Source: Candidatus Zixiibacteriota bacterium
GTDB taxonomy: Bacteria > Zixibacteria > MSB-5A5 > WJJR01
NCBI GenBank assembly: GCA_016235085.1
Contig: JACRMA010000030.1
Coordinates: 1 to 40,077 of the forward strand
Length of the DNA stretch: 40,077 nt
Reading direction: 5' to 3'
Positions 29,923-39,367 of the stretch are shown in pieces. The notes beneath the pieces are model-generated. The model had not been told where the DNA came from. It was given only the letters and a program-made list of their open reading frames with translations, and made no database searches. Each line of letters opens with the position of its first letter. Within the stretch, counting starts at the first letter, position 1. The position numbers were made by a program, and so were the translations under genes.

Positions 29923-31068
29923 ATGGATTTCGCATTGTCAGAAAACCATTTGGCCATCCAGCAGGTCGCCCGCGAATTCACCGAGAAGAAAATCCTCCCC
30001 CGCGCGTCGGAGTTCGACACTTCCGGCAAGATGGATATGAATCTCGCCCGCGAAATGGGCGCGGCCGGGTTTCTCGGCGTGATCGTTCCCGAGGAATATG
30101 GTGGCACCGGGCTCGACACGCTGTCCTACGCCATCGTCATGGAGGAACTGGGGCGCGGCTGTGCATCGCATTCCACGATTGCCGGCGCGCACAACTCGCT
30201 GTTTGGCTACCCCGTTCTGACCTTCGGCACGGAGGAACAAAAGAAGTTCTATCTGCCTTCCATCTGCTCCGGTGAGAAGTTCGCCGCATTCTCACTCACG
30301 GAACCGGGCGCCGGATCGGATGCCGGTTCGATCGAAACTACCGCCACCGCCGACGGGGACGACTACATCCTCAACGGCAATAAGATCTTCGTGACCAACG
30401 GCGCCTTCGCCGACTACATCATCATCATGGCCAAGACCGACAAGAAAGCCGGAGCGCGCGGCATCACCGCGTTTCTGGTGCACAAGGAAATGCGCGGCCT
30501 TGTGATCGGCCATATCGAAGAGAAGATGGGATTCCACGCCTCGCCCACAACGTCGCTCATTCTCGAGGACCTGCGGGTACCCAAAGCCAATATTCTGGGT
30601 AAACTGGGCGGCGGGTTCCGGGTGGCCATGGAATCACTCAATTCCGGACGTATTTCCGTCGCCGCCAGTGCCATCGGCATCGGCGCCCGCGCCTTTGAAT
30701 TGGCGCTCAAATACTCCAAAGAACGCAAACAATTCGAACAGCCGATCTCATCGTTCCAACTGGTCCAAAACCATCTGGCCAACATGTACGCCCGTGTCGA
30801 ATCCGCCCGCTGGCTGGTTTATAACGCCGCCTGGCGCAAGGATCAGGGGCTGGACTACGCCACCGAGGCGGCCATGGCGAAAGTCGTTGCCTCAGAGATG
30901 GCGACATATGTCACCCATCGTGCAATCCAGGTGCTGGGCGGCTATGGGTATCTGCGCGAATACGAAGTGGAACGGCTCTACCGCGAGGCGCGGCTGACCG
31001 AACTGTTCGAAGGAACCTCTGAGATTCAGCGCCTGGTGGTCGCGCGCGGCCTGATCAAACGCGGTTGA
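29923..31068 (+). CDS. Acyl-CoA dehydrogenase
   Basis: MDFALSENHLAIQQVAREF; AFSLTEPGAGSDAGS; RKQFEQPISSFQLVQ; IQVLGGYGYLREYEVERLYREARLTELFEGTSEIQRLVVAR. Confidence 0.96.
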   Translation: MDFALSENHLAIQQVAREFTEKKILPRASEFDTSGKMDMNLAREMGAAGFLGVIVPEEYGGTGLDTLSYAIVMEELGRGCASHSTIAGAHNSLFGYPVLTFGTEEQKKFYLPSICSGEKFAAFSLTEPGAGSDAGSIETTATADGDDYILNGNKIFVTNGAFADYIIIMAKTDKKAGARGITAFLVHKEMRGLVIGHIEEKMGFHASPTTSLILEDLRVPKANILGKLGGGFRVAMESLNSGRISVAASAIGIGARAFELALKYSKERKQFEQPISSFQLVQNHLANMYARVESARWLVYNAAWRKDQGLDYATEAAMAKVVASEMATYVTHRAIQVLGGYGYLREYEVERLYREARLTELFEGTSEIQRLVVARGLIKRG

Positions 31069-31336
31069 CCTGCCACCGTAAATCGGCCTATTATTGCTCG
31101 CATATGGTGGCACGGGCGGCGCGCCCGTGTATCACGGACATGAGCACCAGCCACGCAATGGTGGTGGCGGAACAGGCATGAGAAGCTTGAGTCAAGCGTA
31201 CTCACACAGACTCCAAGGGGCTAAAAGCCCCTTGCGGTTTTCACAACAACCTGACCACCGTGTTCGCGGACAAGGGGCTTCCAGCCCCTTGCTGATCGCT
31301 TGATTTGAACGGACTGATCCGATTCTCGGAGGAACC

Positions 31337-32565
31337 ATGCCTGTCCCATTGATGAGACTCTTCGGGACGGACTGCAGAATCCATCAGTCACCGATCCGCC
31401 AGTCGAGAAGAAGATCGATCTTCTGCACATGATGCACGAATTGGGCATCGAATCGGTCAATCTCGGTCTCCCCGGAGCCGGGCCGCGTGCCCGCGCCGAC
31501 ATCACGCGCATGGCCGAAGTGATCCGAGACGAGAAACTCAATTTGTTTCCGAACTGCGCGGTGCGGACAGTCAAGGCCGACATCACGCCCTTGATTGAGA
31601 TCGTCCAGCATACCGGTGTCGCCATCGAAGCCGCGACATTCATCGGGTCGTCTCCGATCCGCCAGTACGCCGAAGAGTGGACGATGGACCACATCCTCAA
31701 GCTCTCGGTCGAGGCAGTCGCTTACGCGGTTCAAAACGGTCTGCCCGTCATGTATGTCACCGAGGACACGACGCGCGCCCGTCCGGAGGACATCCGCCGC
31801 ATGTATTCCGCAGCCATCCAGGCCGGCGCCAAGCGGATCGTCGTTTGCGACACCTGCGGCCATGCGATGCCCTATGGCGTGCGCAATCTCATCGGCTTCG
31901 TGAAACAGATCGTCGCCGATTCCGGCGAGGATGTGAAGATCGACTGGCACGGCCACTCCGACCGGGGGCTGGCGGTGGTCAATTCGCTCGCTGCGATTAA
32001 AGCCGGCGTCGACCGCGTCCACGCCACCGGGCTCGGCATCGGTGAACGTGTCGGCAATACCGCGATGGACCTGCTTTTGGTAAACATGAAACTCGACGGC
32101 ATCACCGACCGCGACCTGACCCGCCTGGCCGAATACACCCGCATGGTCTCGGAGATGTGTGATGTCCCCATGCACAACATGTACCCCGTTTTCGGCCACG
32201 ATGCGTTCCGAACCGCAACCGGCGTCCACGCCGCCGCCGTCATCAAAGCCAAGAACAAAGGCGATGACTGGCTGGCCGATCGGGTCTACTCCGGCGTTCC
32301 GGCGGGACTGTTTGGTCTCAAGCAGAAGATCGAAATCGGTTTCATGTCCGGCGTCTCAAACATTGTCTACTGGCTGAAAGAACACGGCGTCGAGCCGGAC
32401 AAGAAGCTGGTCGACGAAATCTTCACCGCCGCGAAGCAGCATAATCGAATCATGACCGACGACGAGATCTTTAACATAGTTCGCTACCATCAGTTTGCTT
32501 CAAGCAATCTGCCCACCGACACACTCGATGAATGGACCAAGCAAATCAAGGGGCAGGGTGCGTGA
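31337..32565 (+). CDS. DRE-TIM metallolyase-like acyltransferase (2-isopropylmalate/homocitrate synthase family), apparent 1-nt frameshift near the start
   Basis: Open frame encodes IDETLRDGLQNPSVTDPPVEKKIDLLHMMHELGIESVNLG...VCDTCGHAMPYGVRN...IDWHGHSDRGLAVVNSLAAIKAGVDRVHATGLGIGERVGNT; best RBS/ATG (GGAGGAACCATG, 31337) is in a different frame. Confidence 0.82.
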
Positions 32566-32623
32566 CCTTGAGGAACGAATCCCGAGAAAGGGAAACGGGC
32601 TAAAGGACCGTCCAAAGTACACC

Positions 32624-32675
32624 GAGGACCCCTCCATCGTCGAGGACCCCCCATCGTCGAGGATCCTCCATCGTC
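32624..32675 (+). repeat. Three tandem 17-18 bp repeats
   Basis: GAGGACCCCTCCATCGTC / GAGGACCCCCCATCGTC / GAGGATCCTCCATCGTC. Confidence 0.85.
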
Positions 32676-32741
32676 ATTCCCGCGAAGGCGGGAATCCAGC
32701 TCCCCACACACGCTTGGACTCCCGTTTTCGCGGAGATGACG
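32672..32741 (+). repeat. REP-like imperfect palindrome
   Basis: CGTCATTCCCGCGAAGGCGGGAATCCAG...TTGGACTCCCGTTTTCGCGGAGATGACG. Confidence 0.75.
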
Positions 32742-32859
32742 AAGTGGAGACACACTGCGCGATTCCATGCGACCCCTCATGTTGTGCGAAGCTCGGGGAA
32801 TCCCGCCATCCGCTGATCCTCACCCGCAAGCAGTCTGCACGCCGTCGCGCGCAGTCTTG

Positions 32860-34428
32860 ATGTCACTCGTGCTTTGCCTCGCCGGCCTGACAACTGCAGT
32901 CCAGGCCGAGGAATCCACGCGGCCAATCGGCCGGATCACCGTCCAGACTCTCAACGTCTACTCGCCCGAAGAAATCGCCAAGGGCTGGCCCTACCGCGTG
33001 ATCAACGCACTCCATTTCCGCACCAAAGAATCAATTATCCGACGGTTCTTGCTTTTCAAAGAAGGCGATACCCTGGCGCCATACTTGGTGACGGAAACCG
33101 AGCGTAATCTCCGCGCCCTCCCGTTTCTGAAGTCCGTGACCATCGCGACTGAGCCTGACGGCGATACCGCGACCACTGTCACAATCACCACTCAGGACAG
33201 CTGGACCACCGAGCCCGCCGTGTCCTTTGAGCTCAAAGGAGGAAAAGCCCTCTACGGTTTCGAACTGAAGGAGAAGAGTCTGTTCGGCACCGGACGCGCG
33301 CTACTGTTCAACTACGACAAGCAACTCGATCGCACGGTGCGTTCCCTGGTCTATCGCGATCCCATCCTTATCGGCCCGTATTGGTATGGAGAGGCATTGT
33401 TCGCGTGGCTTTCCGACGGCTGGGAGAAGGCCGGGCTGATCGAGCGCCCGTTCTACACGTTCACCGCCGGTTGGGCGCTCAGGATGTACTTCGACGATTC
33501 CCGCCAGAGTGCGTGGATCTACCGTGATGCCCGAGTTGTCTCGCAGTTCCGCCAGGCACACACTCAATACGAGGGCCAGGTGGGCCTGGCGCTTTTCGCT
33601 TCCCAAGGCCTCGCCCGCCGGCTGACACTGGGATTCGACGGAATCGATGACCGATTCGACTCAACCCAGTACCACGCGAATGATCTCCTCCCGGGCAATC
33701 GCCGGTTCCGCTACCTGACAATCGGCTATGAAGAAGTTGCCAACGACTACCTCAAACTCAATTACATCAATCGCGACCAGCGTTTCGAAGACATCAACCT
33801 GGGACATCAATTGACCGCGCAGGTTGGTATCTCCCCCAGTGCTTTTGGCACCCCGCGTTCGATCCTCAGATTCACGGCATCCGCACAGCAGGGATTTCGG
33901 CTGGCAGCAAAATCGTATCAACTAACGACGGTGAATTTCGAGTCACGCTGGGACCGCCGTCCCCGAAATACCATTCTCACGGCAACTGCCGGATGTGTTC
34001 TCAAGTTCGAATCGCCGATTTTGCAGACCACCGTTGCCCGGCTGCAATTCAAGCAGGGATGGAATCTGGACTTGGACAAACAATTCTACGCGGATGTAGA
34101 ATACGGACTGCGTGGCTACCGGCCGTATGTCTTCGCGGGGGACATGTCGTTAATCGCGAATCTGGAGCAGAGAATCTTCTATGGTCATGAGCTGCTGCAA
34201 ATCGCCTCCCCCGGCCTCGCGCTCTTCTGCGATATCGGTGCGGCCGGCCGCTCCGGCCAATGGCGCAGCATGAATTTCGCGACCGACATTGGCGCCGGCC
34301 TGCGTCTCGGACTCCCCAGAGCCGCCCAACACAATGTCATCAGGATCGATTTCGCCTACGCCCTCCGCCCCGACCCGCTCGGCCGCAAAGGCTGGCTGGT
34401 CTCCATCGCATCGAGACAAGCTTTTTAG
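32860..34428 (+). CDS. BamA/Omp85-like outer membrane protein
   Basis: Signal peptide MSLVLCLAGLTTAVQAEE; POTRA-like segment then beta-rich domain; FRYLTIGYEEV and long alternating strands; C-terminal Phe. Confidence 0.68.
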   Translation: MSLVLCLAGLTTAVQAEESTRPIGRITVQTLNVYSPEEIAKGWPYRVINALHFRTKESIIRRFLLFKEGDTLAPYLVTETERNLRALPFLKSVTIATEPDGDTATTVTITTQDSWTTEPAVSFELKGGKALYGFELKEKSLFGTGRALLFNYDKQLDRTVRSLVYRDPILIGPYWYGEALFAWLSDGWEKAGLIERPFYTFTAGWALRMYFDDSRQSAWIYRDARVVSQFRQAHTQYEGQVGLALFASQGLARRLTLGFDGIDDRFDSTQYHANDLLPGNRRFRYLTIGYEEVANDYLKLNYINRDQRFEDINLGHQLTAQVGISPSAFGTPRSILRFTASAQQGFRLAAKSYQLTTVNFESRWDRRPRNTILTATAGCVLKFESPILQTTVARLQFKQGWNLDLDKQFYADVEYGLRGYRPYVFAGDMSLIANLEQRIFYGHELLQIASPGLALFCDIGAAGRSGQWRSMNFATDIGAGLRLGLPRAAQHNVIRIDFAYALRPDPLGRKGWLVSIASRQAF

Positions 34429-35049
34429 AATAGGTCCAATTGGCCCTACAGGTCCTATTCTTCCTTCCTTCGGGCGTCGGTCCGCGCTTTGTACAGCCGC
34501 TCCGTGAATCCACCCTCCTTGAGAAAGGCCCGCTCCAACTGCCGGAGCTGCTGATCCAACAGGTAGCAGGTTTGGTGGATGAGGCAGATCACAGTGTTCG
34601 CCGCCACTTCCGCAGGAGCCTCTTCGATATGGGCCCTATAGGTCCTATAGGACCTATCTTCTTCGTAGGCCAATCGCCTCACGGCTTGCGCCGTCGCGTG
34701 GTCTTTCCCCCAGAGCGGCAGATCCCGCTGCCGGAGGAAGTCCTGATAGTCCAGGAGCAGTTCCTCCAGGCTGGCTCGCGCGACACCCACCAGTTTCAGT
34801 TCCGTCTTCTTGGATGTTCCCGAAGCCTGACTTCCCTCAGCGATATTCTGCCGCCCGCTCCGCGCCGACTGTACCATCTGATCATGAGTGCGTGACCGCT
34901 TCTCAATGAAGCGATCACAGAATTTGACGGTGGCGTCGTACACCAGCTCCGACTGCTGAAAGGACTTCAGGCTCTTGTAGCCCCCATGTGCTGGAATGAT
35001 CTCTGCCATGAGTATGGGTCCTATAGGTCCAATAGGTCCTATTCTAAAA
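34423..35049. mobile_element. Putative mobile unit carrying a four-helix-bundle gene
   Basis: 12-bp perfect inverted repeats TTTTAGAATAGG (34423-34434) / CCTATTCTAAAA (35038-35049) and triplicated 9-bp arrays of GGTCCTATA type at both ends and inside. Confidence 0.45.
34455..35009 (-). CDS. Four helix bundle protein (S23/Avd-like) with suffix domain
   Basis: SLKSFQQSELVYDATVKFCDRFIEKRSRTHDQMVQSARSGRQNIAEGSQASGTSKKTELKLVGVARASLEELLLDYQDFLRQRDL is characteristic of this family. Confidence 0.88.
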   Translation of the reverse strand: MAEIIPAHGGYKSLKSFQQSELVYDATVKFCDRFIEKRSRTHDQMVQSARSGRQNIAEGSQASGTSKKTELKLVGVARASLEELLLDYQDFLRQRDLPLWGKDHATAQAVRRLAYEEDRSYRTYRAHIEEAPAEVAANTVICLIHQTCYLLDQQLRQLERAFLKEGGFTERLYKARTDARRKEE

Positions 35050-35118
35050 GCCCCGGCAGACCCCTTCCTATCACTTTGTTCAAGAACTCACCTCGAAAAT
35101 GCGCTATACTCTGGTGCC

Positions 35119-35889
35119 ATGCCCCTCCTCCTCACCATCGACATCGGCAACACGACCACGCAGATCGGCGCCTTTGATGACGACCGTCTGGTGTTCTCAT
35201 TCCGGCTGGCATCGACCCACACACGCACACCCGACGAAGCCGCACTGCTGTTGCGTAACGTGCTGTCTGACGCCGCTGTGCAAACGGCGTCAATTACCGG
35301 AGCAGTTGCCTGCTCCGTCGTGCCGGTGCTGACTCCAGTGATCATCGCGGCTGTGGAATCGACTTGTCGGCTGATCCCGATGCTAGTGTCGCCGCATCTC
35401 AAATTGGCCATCCGTCTCGCTGTGCCCTTCCCTGACCAAGTTGGTGCCGACCGCATCGCCAACGCCGAGGGCTTCTGGGTGGAACATCATCGCTCCGGCA
35501 TCGTGGTCGATTTCGGCACAGCCACCACGTTCGACGTGATCTCCGGCGACGGCGCCTACATGGGCGGCGCCATTGCCCCCGGTCTCGAGACTTCAGCGGA
35601 ACGCCTTTCCCAAAAGGCAGCACAATTGTTCAAAGTCGGAATCGAACCGCCCGCCTCGCCGATCGGGGTCACCACCGAAGAAGCACTGAAGTCCGGACTG
35701 TATTTCGGCGGGATTGGTGCCGTCGATGAAATCGTGCGCCGAATCTCGCTGGCGATGGGCGGCAGCCCCAAGGTGATCGCCACCGGTGGACTCGCATCCG
35801 TAATCTCCAAGGACTCCCAGACAATCCAGGCCGTCGACCCGATCCTGACCCTCAAAGGACTCCGGGCGATCTTCCAGGCCAATAGCTAG
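35119..35889 (+). CDS. coaX: Type III pantothenate kinase
   Basis: MPLLLTIDIGNTTTQIGAFDDD; VGADRIANAEGFW; GIVVDFGTATTFDVISGDGAYMGGAIAPGLETSAERLSQKAAQL. Confidence 0.95.
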   Translation: MPLLLTIDIGNTTTQIGAFDDDRLVFSFRLASTHTRTPDEAALLLRNVLSDAAVQTASITGAVACSVVPVLTPVIIAAVESTCRLIPMLVSPHLKLAIRLAVPFPDQVGADRIANAEGFWVEHHRSGIVVDFGTATTFDVISGDGAYMGGAIAPGLETSAERLSQKAAQLFKVGIEPPASPIGVTTEEALKSGLYFGGIGAVDEIVRRISLAMGGSPKVIATGGLASVISKDSQTIQAVDPILTLKGLRAIFQANS

Positions 35890-36007
35890 AATCGGGTTGC
35901 CTGTCTCAGCGCCCGTCAGTCCCAGTCCTCCATCCGTAATTTTAACTCGTTGTAAGACAACATATTATAATTCGACTGTCGCTCTGCACGCGTCCGCCAA
36001 AAAAAAT

Positions 36008-36037
36008 TTGCATCGCCACCCTCGATTTTCGTATAAT
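36008..36037 (+). promoter_or_regulatory. Sigma70-like promoter of groESL
   Basis: TTGCAT - 18 nt - TATAAT immediately upstream of CIRCE. Confidence 0.75.
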
Positions 36038-36050
36038 CGGCACCAGCCTA

Positions 36051-36077
36051 TTAGCACTCACCGCTTGCGAGTGCTAA
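36051..36077 (+). promoter_or_regulatory. CIRCE element (HrcA operator)
   Basis: Perfect TTAGCACTC-N9-GAGTGCTAA. Confidence 0.97.
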
Positions 36078-36164
36078 CAGGCTATGTGAACTCGAAACGC
36101 AGGGTCAAAACTCAACTGAGTTTCAGATCAAGAAAACCATAAGAGCAAGCAAAGGGAGGAAGAA

Positions 36165-36455
36165 ATGAACGTGAAGCCTCTGGCAGACCGAGTGGTGGTT
36201 AAACCGCTCGACACGGAGAAGGAAATCAAGAAGGGTGGAATCATCATCCCTGACACCGCCAAAGAGAAGCCGCAAGAGGGTGAGGTCATGGAAGTCGGCA
36301 CCGGACGCCGCACCGAAGATGGCAAGATCGTTCCCCTCGAAGTCAAGCGGGGCGACAAGGTGCTCTACGGCAAGTATTCGGGCACCGAAGTCACCATCGA
36401 GAACAACGAGTTTCTCATCATGCGTGAAGCCGACATCTTGGCCGTGGTCGGTTAA
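36165..36455 (+). CDS. groES: Co-chaperonin GroES
   Basis: [41 protein letters not shown]. Confidence 0.97.
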   Translation: MNVKPLADRVVVKPLDTEKEIKKGGIIIPDTAKEKPQEGEVMEVGTGRRTEDGKIVPLEVKRGDKVLYGKYSGTEVTIENNEFLIMREADILAVVG

Positions 36456-36508
36456 GACCGCGCGAGCCAACGGTACCGCATCAATCATCAGACAGAGGAG
36501 ATAGCAAT

Positions 36509-38164
36509 ATGGCAAAGATGCTCGAATTCTCAAGTTCGGCGCGGGACAAAATGAAACGAGGCGTCGACCAATTGGCCAATACGGTCAAGATCACTCTTGG
36601 CCCCAAGGGCCGCAACGTCGTCATCGACAAGAAGTTCGGCGCCCCGACCATCACCAAGGACGGCGTCACCGTCGCCAAGGAAATTGAACTCGAAGACCAC
36701 TTTGAAAACATGGGCGCCCAGATGGTCAAGGAAGTCGCCTCCAAGACGTCCGACATCGCCGGCGACGGCACCACCACCGCCACCGTGCTCGCCCAGGCGA
36801 TTTACCGCGAAGGCCTCAAAAACGTCACCGCCGGCGCCAACCCGATGGGTCTCCAGCGCGGCATCGCGAAAGCGGTCGAGCTGATCGTGGCCGATCTCAA
36901 GCGGCAGAAGGTCGACGTCACCTCGAAGAACGAATACGCCCAGGTCGCGACCATCTCCGCCAACAATGACAAGACCATCGGCGATCTGATCGCCGACGCG
37001 ATGGACAAAGTCGGCAAAGACGGCGTTATCACCGTCGAAGAAGCCAAGTCCACCGAGACCACCCTGGAATTGGTTGAAGGCATGCAGTTCGACCGCGGCT
37101 ACATCTCCCCCTATTTCGTGACCGATCCGGAGGCGATGGAAGCCATTCTCGAAGATCCCGTCATCCTGATCCATGACAAGAAGATCGCGACCATGAAGGA
37201 CATGCTGCCGCTTCTCGAGAAAGTCGCTCAACTGGGCAAACCACTGCTCGTGATCGCTGAAGACGTCGAAGGCGAAGCCCTCGCCACCCTCGTGGTGAAC
37301 AAGCTGCGCGGTACCCTGCGCGTGTGCGCGGTGAAGGCCCCCGGATTCGGCGACCGCCGCAAATCGATGCTCGAAGACATCGCGATTCTAACCGGTGGCC
37401 AGGTCGTGTCTGAGGAACTCGGCTTCAAGCTCGAGAATACCGTCCTGTCGCATCTGGGCAAGGCCAAGCGCGTGACCGTCGACAAAGACAATACGACGAT
37501 CGTCGAGGGCACCGGCGCCTCCGACAAGATCAAAGGCCGCATCGGCCAGATCCGCAAACAGATCGAAGAGACGACCTCCGATTACGACAAAGAGAAGCTG
37601 CAGGAACGTTTGGCCAAGCTGGCCGGCGGCGTGGCCGTAATCAATGTCGGCGCCGCCACCGAAGTCGAAATGAAGGAAAAGAAGGCGCGTGTCGAGGATG
37701 CGCTCCATGCGACCCGTGCCGCGGCCGAAGAAGGCATCGTCCCCGGCGGCGGCGTGGCTCTGCTGCGCGCGCTCGGTGCGCTGGACAAGATTAACGGCAA
37801 GGGCGGCGACGACGAATCCATCGGCGTCAATATCGTCCGCAAAGCGCTCGAAGAGCCGATGCGCCTGATCGCCGAGAATGCCGGTGTCGAGGGCTCGATC
37901 GTGGTCAACCGCGTCAAGTCCGAGAAGGGCAGCTTCGGCTACAACGCTCTGACCGACGTCTACGAGGACATGATCAAGGCCGGCGTTATCGATCCGACCA
38001 AGGTCACCCGTATCGCGCTGGAAAACGCGGCGTCGATTGCCTCGCTGCTTCTGACCACCGAAGCCATGATCACCGACAAGCCGGAGCGGAAGTCTCCTCC
38101 GATGCCCGGTGGCGGCCCCGGCGGTATGGGCGGCATGGGCGGCGGCGGCTACGACGATTTCTAG
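36509..38164 (+). CDS. groEL: Chaperonin GroEL
   Basis: [72 protein letters not shown]-terminal GGM-rich tail. Confidence 0.99.
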   Translation: MAKMLEFSSSARDKMKRGVDQLANTVKITLGPKGRNVVIDKKFGAPTITKDGVTVAKEIELEDHFENMGAQMVKEVASKTSDIAGDGTTTATVLAQAIYREGLKNVTAGANPMGLQRGIAKAVELIVADLKRQKVDVTSKNEYAQVATISANNDKTIGDLIADAMDKVGKDGVITVEEAKSTETTLELVEGMQFDRGYISPYFVTDPEAMEAILEDPVILIHDKKIATMKDMLPLLEKVAQLGKPLLVIAEDVEGEALATLVVNKLRGTLRVCAVKAPGFGDRRKSMLEDIAILTGGQVVSEELGFKLENTVLSHLGKAKRVTVDKDNTTIVEGTGASDKIKGRIGQIRKQIEETTSDYDKEKLQERLAKLAGGVAVINVGAATEVEMKEKKARVEDALHATRAAAEEGIVPGGGVALLRALGALDKINGKGGDDESIGVNIVRKALEEPMRLIAENAGVEGSIVVNRVKSEKGSFGYNALTDVYEDMIKAGVIDPTKVTRIALENAASIASLLLTTEAMITDKPERKSPPMPGGGPGGMGGMGGGGYDDF

Positions 38165-38210
38165 ACGAGAGAAGCCTATTGGATAAGTCGCCAAAGAAAG
38201 AGATTCACAT

Positions 38211-38232
38211 ATCTGACAGTGCGGTGTCAGAT
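38211..38232 (+). promoter_or_regulatory. Perfect inverted repeat, possible operator
   Basis: ATCTGACA-GTGCGG-TGTCAGAT between groEL and the CD-NTase-like gene. Confidence 0.45.
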
Positions 38233-38243
38233 GGGTTACCGAG

Positions 38244-38274
38244 AATCCCCCCCGATCCTCTACCGGGGGGGATT
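38244..38274 (+). repeat. Perfect 11-bp inverted repeat with C7/G7 arms
   Basis: AATCCCCCCCG-ATCCTCTAC-CGGGGGGGATT; hairpin without a clear U-tract. Confidence 0.7.
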
Positions 38275-38308
38275 ACTCATTTCCAGAATAAGAAAAAGGG
38301 AGGTACGG

Positions 38309-39367
38309 ATGGCTACACCTGGCAAGCTCTTCAATGATCTGTTAGAGAGAATTGAACCGCCAGATGCACGTGCAAAGAAGGCAGTCAAACTACCGACCCG
38401 AGTGCGTGCGCATTTGGAGACGAGTGAGAAGCTTGGAGCTGTTGAGCCTTACACTCTGTTGACAGGTTCATATAAGAGACACACTGCCATCGGAGAGATT
38501 AAAGATGTAGACATCATGGTGTTCCTTGACCCGAAGATGAAGGACGAGAAGCCCGAAGTGGCTTTCTCGCTGTTAAGGGACGCGCTGAACGACCTGCCAG
38601 GACGACTAAAGACCGACATCACTCCGCAAAGAAGATCTATCAGAGTCACGCTCGAGGATCAGGACTTCACTCTCGATCTGGTCCCCTGTGTCGCGCCCTT
38701 TGGCACAGAACAGCCACTCCTGGTCCCTGACAGGCCGCGGGAGCAGTGGATCTGGTCAGACCCTCTTGGTTATGCCGCTGCTCTGAGCGACTTGAACGGA
38801 AAGCGCTACGACATCGTCGTGCCAATGATCAAGCTTCTAAAGGCCTGGCGGGATGGACGCAGGATCTACATGCGCCCAAAAAGCTATTGGATCGAATGCC
38901 TCGTCTACTCAGTTCTCTCCGCAGAGGGTGTTGTCAGCAAGGGCGATTCGCATGCAACCGTGATCTCGCGCGTATTTGACGCTGTACACCAGCGCTTCGC
39001 CTGGGCACTAAACCAGAACGATGTTGTTCCGCAGATTCTTGATCCGCGGTTAGGCAACAACGTCGCATCCGGTTGGGAGCGTGGGCACTTCGAGGCCTTT
39101 ATGAACAATCTTTCCAAGAGCATGAAACTTGCGCACGACGCCTTAGCCACAAGCGAGGATGATGAGGGAAAGAAAGAGGCGGTGCGGCTGTGGACGGAGG
39201 TATTCGGCGAGAAATGGTTCGAGGGTACGATCTACGCAGAAGCTATGAGGACGGCCTCCGGCGTGAGTGCAGGTACTGTCGTTGTGCGATCTACAGGTCT
39301 GCTCGCACCGATAGGTGGACGTGAGAAAGGGTTCGCGATCCCTGAGCACAGATTCTATGGCGCGTAG
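38309..39367 (+). CDS. CD-NTase-like nucleotidyltransferase (SMODS type; CBASS cyclic-oligonucleotide synthase)
   Basis: RBS GGGAGGT and ATG at 38309; LLTGSYKRHTAIGEIKDVDIMVFLD (GS...DxD) with third acidic residue in FTLDLVPCV; SYWIECLVYSVL C-terminal helical region. Confidence 0.85.
   Translation: MATPGKLFNDLLERIEPPDARAKKAVKLPTRVRAHLETSEKLGAVEPYTLLTGSYKRHTAIGEIKDVDIMVFLDPKMKDEKPEVAFSLLRDALNDLPGRLKTDITPQRRSIRVTLEDQDFTLDLVPCVAPFGTEQPLLVPDRPREQWIWSDPLGYAAALSDLNGKRYDIVVPMIKLLKAWRDGRRIYMRPKSYWIECLVYSVLSAEGVVSKGDSHATVISRVFDAVHQRFAWALNQNDVVPQILDPRLGNNVASGWERGHFEAFMNNLSKSMKLAHDALATSEDDEGKKEAVRLWTEVFGEKWFEGTIYAEAMRTASGVSAGTVVVRSTGLLAPIGGREKGFAIPEHRFYGA

Noticed and set aside
31384-32229. 281-aa minus-strand ORF
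   Set aside because: Shadow of the LeuA-like gene; low-complexity Asp/Gly/Val-rich translation without family signal.
34455-35009. Diversity-generating retroelement (Avd-like helper)
   Set aside because: No reverse transcriptase and no template/variable repeat pair seen in the window.
34431-35044. CRISPR-like or GPIGPIGPI collagen-like coding repeats
   Set aside because: Units are only 9 bp, directly adjacent with no spacers, and the Gly-Pro-Ile peptides are just plus-strand translations of the nucleotide repeat.
37388-38194. 268-aa minus-strand ORF
   Set aside because: Antisense to groEL, which is unambiguous.
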